Shown: positions 4,279-6,296 of the stretch, in pieces
Position numbering within the stretch: position 1 is the stretch's first letter
How the letters are laid out: each line of letters opens with the position of its first letter
Assembly (NCBI GenBank): GCA_037440545.1
Contig: JBBITX010000067.1
Location: forward strand, 1 to 6,296
Direction: 5' to 3'
DNA from: JAVZIQ01 sp037440545
GTDB taxonomy: Archaea > Thermoproteota > Bathyarchaeia > Bathyarchaeales > Bathycorpusculaceae
Length of the DNA stretch: 6,296 nucleotides
Made by a program: the position numbers and the translations under genes
Notes under the pieces: model-generated
Database searches by the model: none
The model's input: the letters and a program-made list of their open reading frames with translations, nothing else
What the model was told of the DNA's origin: nothing

Positions 4279-5385
4279 GCTCAAGAAATTCCAAATGTTA
4301 TTAATTTGAGTGTTGGAGAACCGGACTTTACCCCTCCGAAACATGTTTTGGAAAGCGGCTGTCAAGCAGTCTTGGAAGGGAAAACTCATTATGCCCCGAC
4401 AAATGGTATCCCTGAACTTAGAGAAGCCCTTGTGCAAAAAGCTTACCGCGATTACGGAATTACATACGACCCAGACTCGGAAGTGTTAGTTACAGTTGGC
4501 GGGGCAGAAGCGATTTTTCTTGCGCTGTTGGGGCTGGTGAATCCCGGCGATGAAGTTTTAGTGCCAAATCCCGGGTTTGTCTGCTATGAACCTGGCGTAT
4601 TACTGGCTGGCGGAGTTCCAGTTTCAGTTCCTCTCCTTGAAAGGAATGGTTTTAAACCATCTATTGACGATGTGACATCTCTTATCACAGATAAATCACG
4701 TGTGATGATCCTAAACTACCCAAACAACCCCACTGGCACGGTGCTTTCTCAACAAGAAATTGCAGCTTTAGCGAAAATCGCTGTTGAACGTGATTTGATT
4801 GTGATTTCCGACGAAGTTTACGAAAAAATAGTTTACGATAACGCTGAACACCACTGTTTGGCTACATTCCCCGGAATGCGGGAGCGCACCTTAGTTGTTA
4901 ACTCTTTTTCTAAAACTTACGCCATGACGGGGCTGAGAGTTGGGTATGTTTACGGTCCGAAAGAGTTAATTTCTCCCATTTGGCTTGCCCACCAGTATCT
5001 TGTTGCTTGCGTGGATACCTTTGCGCAGTATGCGGCCTTAGCTGCATTGGAGGGGCCTCAGGATTTTGTTACAGATATGGTTAAGGAGTTTGATAGGCGT
5101 AGGCGGTTCGTTTTCGGAAGGCTGAATGAGATTGAGGGATTTAGCTGTACTCTTCCAAAAGGGGCCTTTTACATTTTCCCGAACATTAAAAGCTTCAAAA
5201 TGTCTTCAGAAGAATTTGCACAATTGCTCCTTAAGGAAGCCCATGTGGCAACGGTTCCGGGCTCTGCCTTTGGTTCTTATGGAGAGGGATACATAAGAAT
5301 CTCCTATGCTGCTGCATATGATCAATTGGAAGAGGCGTTAAACCGCGTAGAAAAGGCTGTTAAGAAACTGAAAAGGGCACCTTAG
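4279..5385 (+). CDS. PLP-dependent aminotransferase, class I/II (aspartate/aromatic aminotransferase-like), N terminus lost in gap
   Basis: The frame is open from the gap edge for 368 residues (starting AQEIPNVINLSVGEPDF), so the Leu/Met near 4306 is not the true start; by comparison with the family about 20-30 residues are missing. It transfers an amino group between an amino acid and a 2-oxo acid in the cytoplasm using pyridoxal phosphate. In fragment numbering: NYPNNPTG with cofactor Asn150, SDEVY with Asp178 and Tyr181, Schiff-base Lys212 in NSFSKTYAMTGLR, phosphate-binding Arg220, and substrate-carboxylate Arg340 in GYIRISYA. KGAFYIFP and VPGSAFG are typical of the fold-type I subgroup that includes archaeal aspartate and broad-specificity aromatic aminotransferases. 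Substrate cannot be read from sequence. It ends tail-to-tail with the nitrilase gene, stop codons overlapping by 4 bp. The catalytic core is intact. Confidence 0.95.
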   Translation, partial: AQEIPNVINLSVGEPDFTPPKHVLESGCQAVLEGKTHYAPTNGIPELREALVQKAYRDYGITYDPDSEVLVTVGGAEAIFLALLGLVNPGDEVLVPNPGFVCYEPGVLLAGGVPVSVPLLERNGFKPSIDDVTSLITDKSRVMILNYPNNPTGTVLSQQEIAALAKIAVERDLIVISDEVYEKIVYDNAEHHCLATFPGMRERTLVVNSFSKTYAMTGLRVGYVYGPKELISPIWLAHQYLVACVDTFAQYAALAALEGPQDFVTDMVKEFDRRRRFVFGRLNEIEGFSCTLPKGAFYIFPNIKSFKMSSEEFAQLLLKEAHVATVPGSAFGSYGEGYIRISYAAAYDQLEEALNRVEKAVKKLKRAP

Positions 5386-6215
5386 AGTTTCTCTGCTCTT
5401 TCCTTTAAATCGTCGAAAAGTTCTGGGCGCAGGTCTTTTAATGTTGGAACAAACGTTTCGACATGTCTAATGTCTGTGTAGTTAACTTCCCCTAAGGCAA
5501 GGTCTTCTTCGTCGTATTTCGCTTGTACAATGACTTTCCCGTTTGGCCCTATTAGTCTGCTTCCTCCCCAAAACTGTAAGCCATCTTCTACGCCGACAAG
5601 GTTAACGTAAGCTAGAAAAGACGTGTTTTCTATGGCTCTCGCAACCGTTAAGGTTTCAAAAAAGGTTCGGCGAACTGCGGGCGAAGCTGAAGGGCATATA
5701 ATTAACTGTGCCCCTTCAAGACGAGTTAACCGGCTTACTTCGGGGAAGAATATGTCGTAACATATGATTAATCCCAGCTTTCCAAGCTCAGTTTCAAAAG
5801 CTCCTACGAGATAACCTGGCCTAAAATACCTTTTCTCCTCGAAGACGCTGTGGGTGGGCAAGTACATTTTCTGATATTTCCCAACTAAGCCCTTTGGTCC
5901 TATAAGCACCGCAGTGTTGTATATGGTTGCTTGTGTTTTCCCGCTGAGCTCTGGCATGCCGAACACTATGTGGACTTTTGTTTTTTGGGCAATTTTCTCG
6001 ATGGCGGTTGTTGATGGGCCGGGAATTTTTTCTGCCAATTCGTAGAGTTCGTCTCTTAATGTGTAACCTGTTAACGAAAGTTCTGGGAAAACCACTAATT
6101 CTGCGTCTTGCTGCTTTGCTTTTTCCGTGTATTCTGCAATTTTCTGTATGTTTGCTTTTTTGTCTCCTCTTTTGCAGCTTATTTGTGCGAGGGCAACCTT
6201 AAATTTTTGTTTCAT
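5382..6215 (-). CDS. Nitrilase-superfamily carbon-nitrogen hydrolase (amidohydrolase)
   Basis: This complete 277-residue protein hydrolyses a non-peptide carbon-nitrogen bond (amide, N-carbamoyl or similar) in the cytoplasm. The catalytic set is complete: Glu45 in VVFPELSLTGY, Lys116 in KYQKMYLP, the second glutamate near 126-127 in FEEKRYFRPG, and nucleophile Cys152 in GLIICYDIFFPE. Further family marks are ARAIENTSF (192-200), GGSRLIGPNGKV (217-228) and a C-terminal DIR/DLRPELF tail. It resembles the N-carbamoylputrescine amidase / NAD-synthetase glutaminase-domain branch more than true nitrilases, but substrate cannot be assigned. Length is normal for a single-domain member. ATG 6215 matches the usual start just before KVALAQI; its ribosome site is weak (GGCGAAAAA), so coupling with an upstream gene is possible. 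It converges on the aminotransferase with a 4-bp overlap of the stop codons. Confidence 0.95.
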   Translation of the reverse strand: MKQKFKVALAQISCKRGDKKANIQKIAEYTEKAKQQDAELVVFPELSLTGYTLRDELYELAEKIPGPSTTAIEKIAQKTKVHIVFGMPELSGKTQATIYNTAVLIGPKGLVGKYQKMYLPTHSVFEEKRYFRPGYLVGAFETELGKLGLIICYDIFFPEVSRLTRLEGAQLIICPSASPAVRRTFFETLTVARAIENTSFLAYVNLVGVEDGLQFWGGSRLIGPNGKVIVQAKYDEEDLALGEVNYTDIRHVETFVPTLKDLRPELFDDLKERAEKL

Positions 6216-6230
6216 GGTTTTTCGCCGCTT

Positions 6231-6296
6231 TTATGGGCGTGTGTATGGGATTCTGAAGTCAAATCCAACAGTTCTATATTGGAGTTTTGTTGTTAA
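6231..6296 (-). CDS. Possible C-terminal end of an upstream minus-strand gene
   Basis: One minus-strand frame is open from the window edge for 21 residues (ending VGFDFRIPYTRP) to TAA at 6233-6231, 15 bases before the nitrilase start. The composition is protein-like, and the spacing and strand would fit an operon with the nitrilase. A second frame ends in TGA overlapping the nitrilase ATG (ATGA) but is closed by TAA at the window edge, so it would be only 26 codons with no good start. I do not recognise the fragment; it is too short for confidence. Confidence 0.35.
   Translation of the reverse strand, partial: LTTKLQYRTVGFDFRIPYTRP

Noticed and set aside
4111..4437. Minus-strand frame running through the second gap
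   Set aside because: Its frame depends on 100 placeholder bases, and it is antisense to the aminotransferase.
5978..6296. Two Leu/Phe/Cys-rich plus-strand frames at the right end
   Set aside because: Antisense shadows of the nitrilase gene with no ribosome site.

Overview
The window looks archaeal. It carries an Orc1/Cdc6 replication initiator, a DUF99 (UPF0215) protein, two archaeal-style winged-helix proteins and a small conserved protein of a type I associate with Thermoproteota/Bathyarchaeia-like genomes. That lineage is inferred from protein flavour only. Two runs of exactly 100 N (1748-1847 and 4179-4278) look like scaffold gaps of conventional length, as in a metagenome-assembled genome. 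The window is therefore three contigs (1-1747, 1848-4178, 4279-6296), and reading frame and distance across a gap carry no information.

Contig 1 (1-1747): a minus-strand pair runs cdc6/orc1 (1596 to 346) and then a DUF99 gene (365 to beyond position 1). The two overlap by 20 bp, so they are very likely one operon. A GTG-started plus-strand gene of unknown function begins at 1652, divergent from cdc6 and 55 bp away, and is cut by the first gap.

Contig 2 (1848-4178): about 370 bp of AT-rich non-coding DNA (about 1918-2289) holds repeated TGTGAA/TTCACA motifs, a perfect palindrome and one sequence resembling the core of an archaeal origin recognition box. With cdc6 close by (across a gap), it is a candidate origin and/or a regulator's operator region. 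A 139-aa winged-helix protein (2290-2709) follows. It converges on a membrane-anchored coiled-coil winged-helix protein (3445-2732). Upstream of the latter, 3446-3704 carries two exact 15-bp repeats (ACATCACATGTCACA) and further related dyads. Next comes the 3' part of a conserved archaeal gene on the minus strand (4178-3705), cut by the second gap.

Contig 3 (4279-6296): a class I/II PLP aminotransferase lacking only its extreme N terminus (4279-5385) converges on a nitrilase-superfamily amidohydrolase (6215-5382), with stop codons overlapping by 4 bp. A possible C-terminal fragment of one more minus-strand gene sits at the right edge.

The left two contigs are rich in replication and DNA-binding proteins and in short dyad or direct repeats. 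The right contig is ordinary amino-acid/nitrogen metabolism. I see no tRNA, rRNA, CRISPR array, transposase or phage gene.
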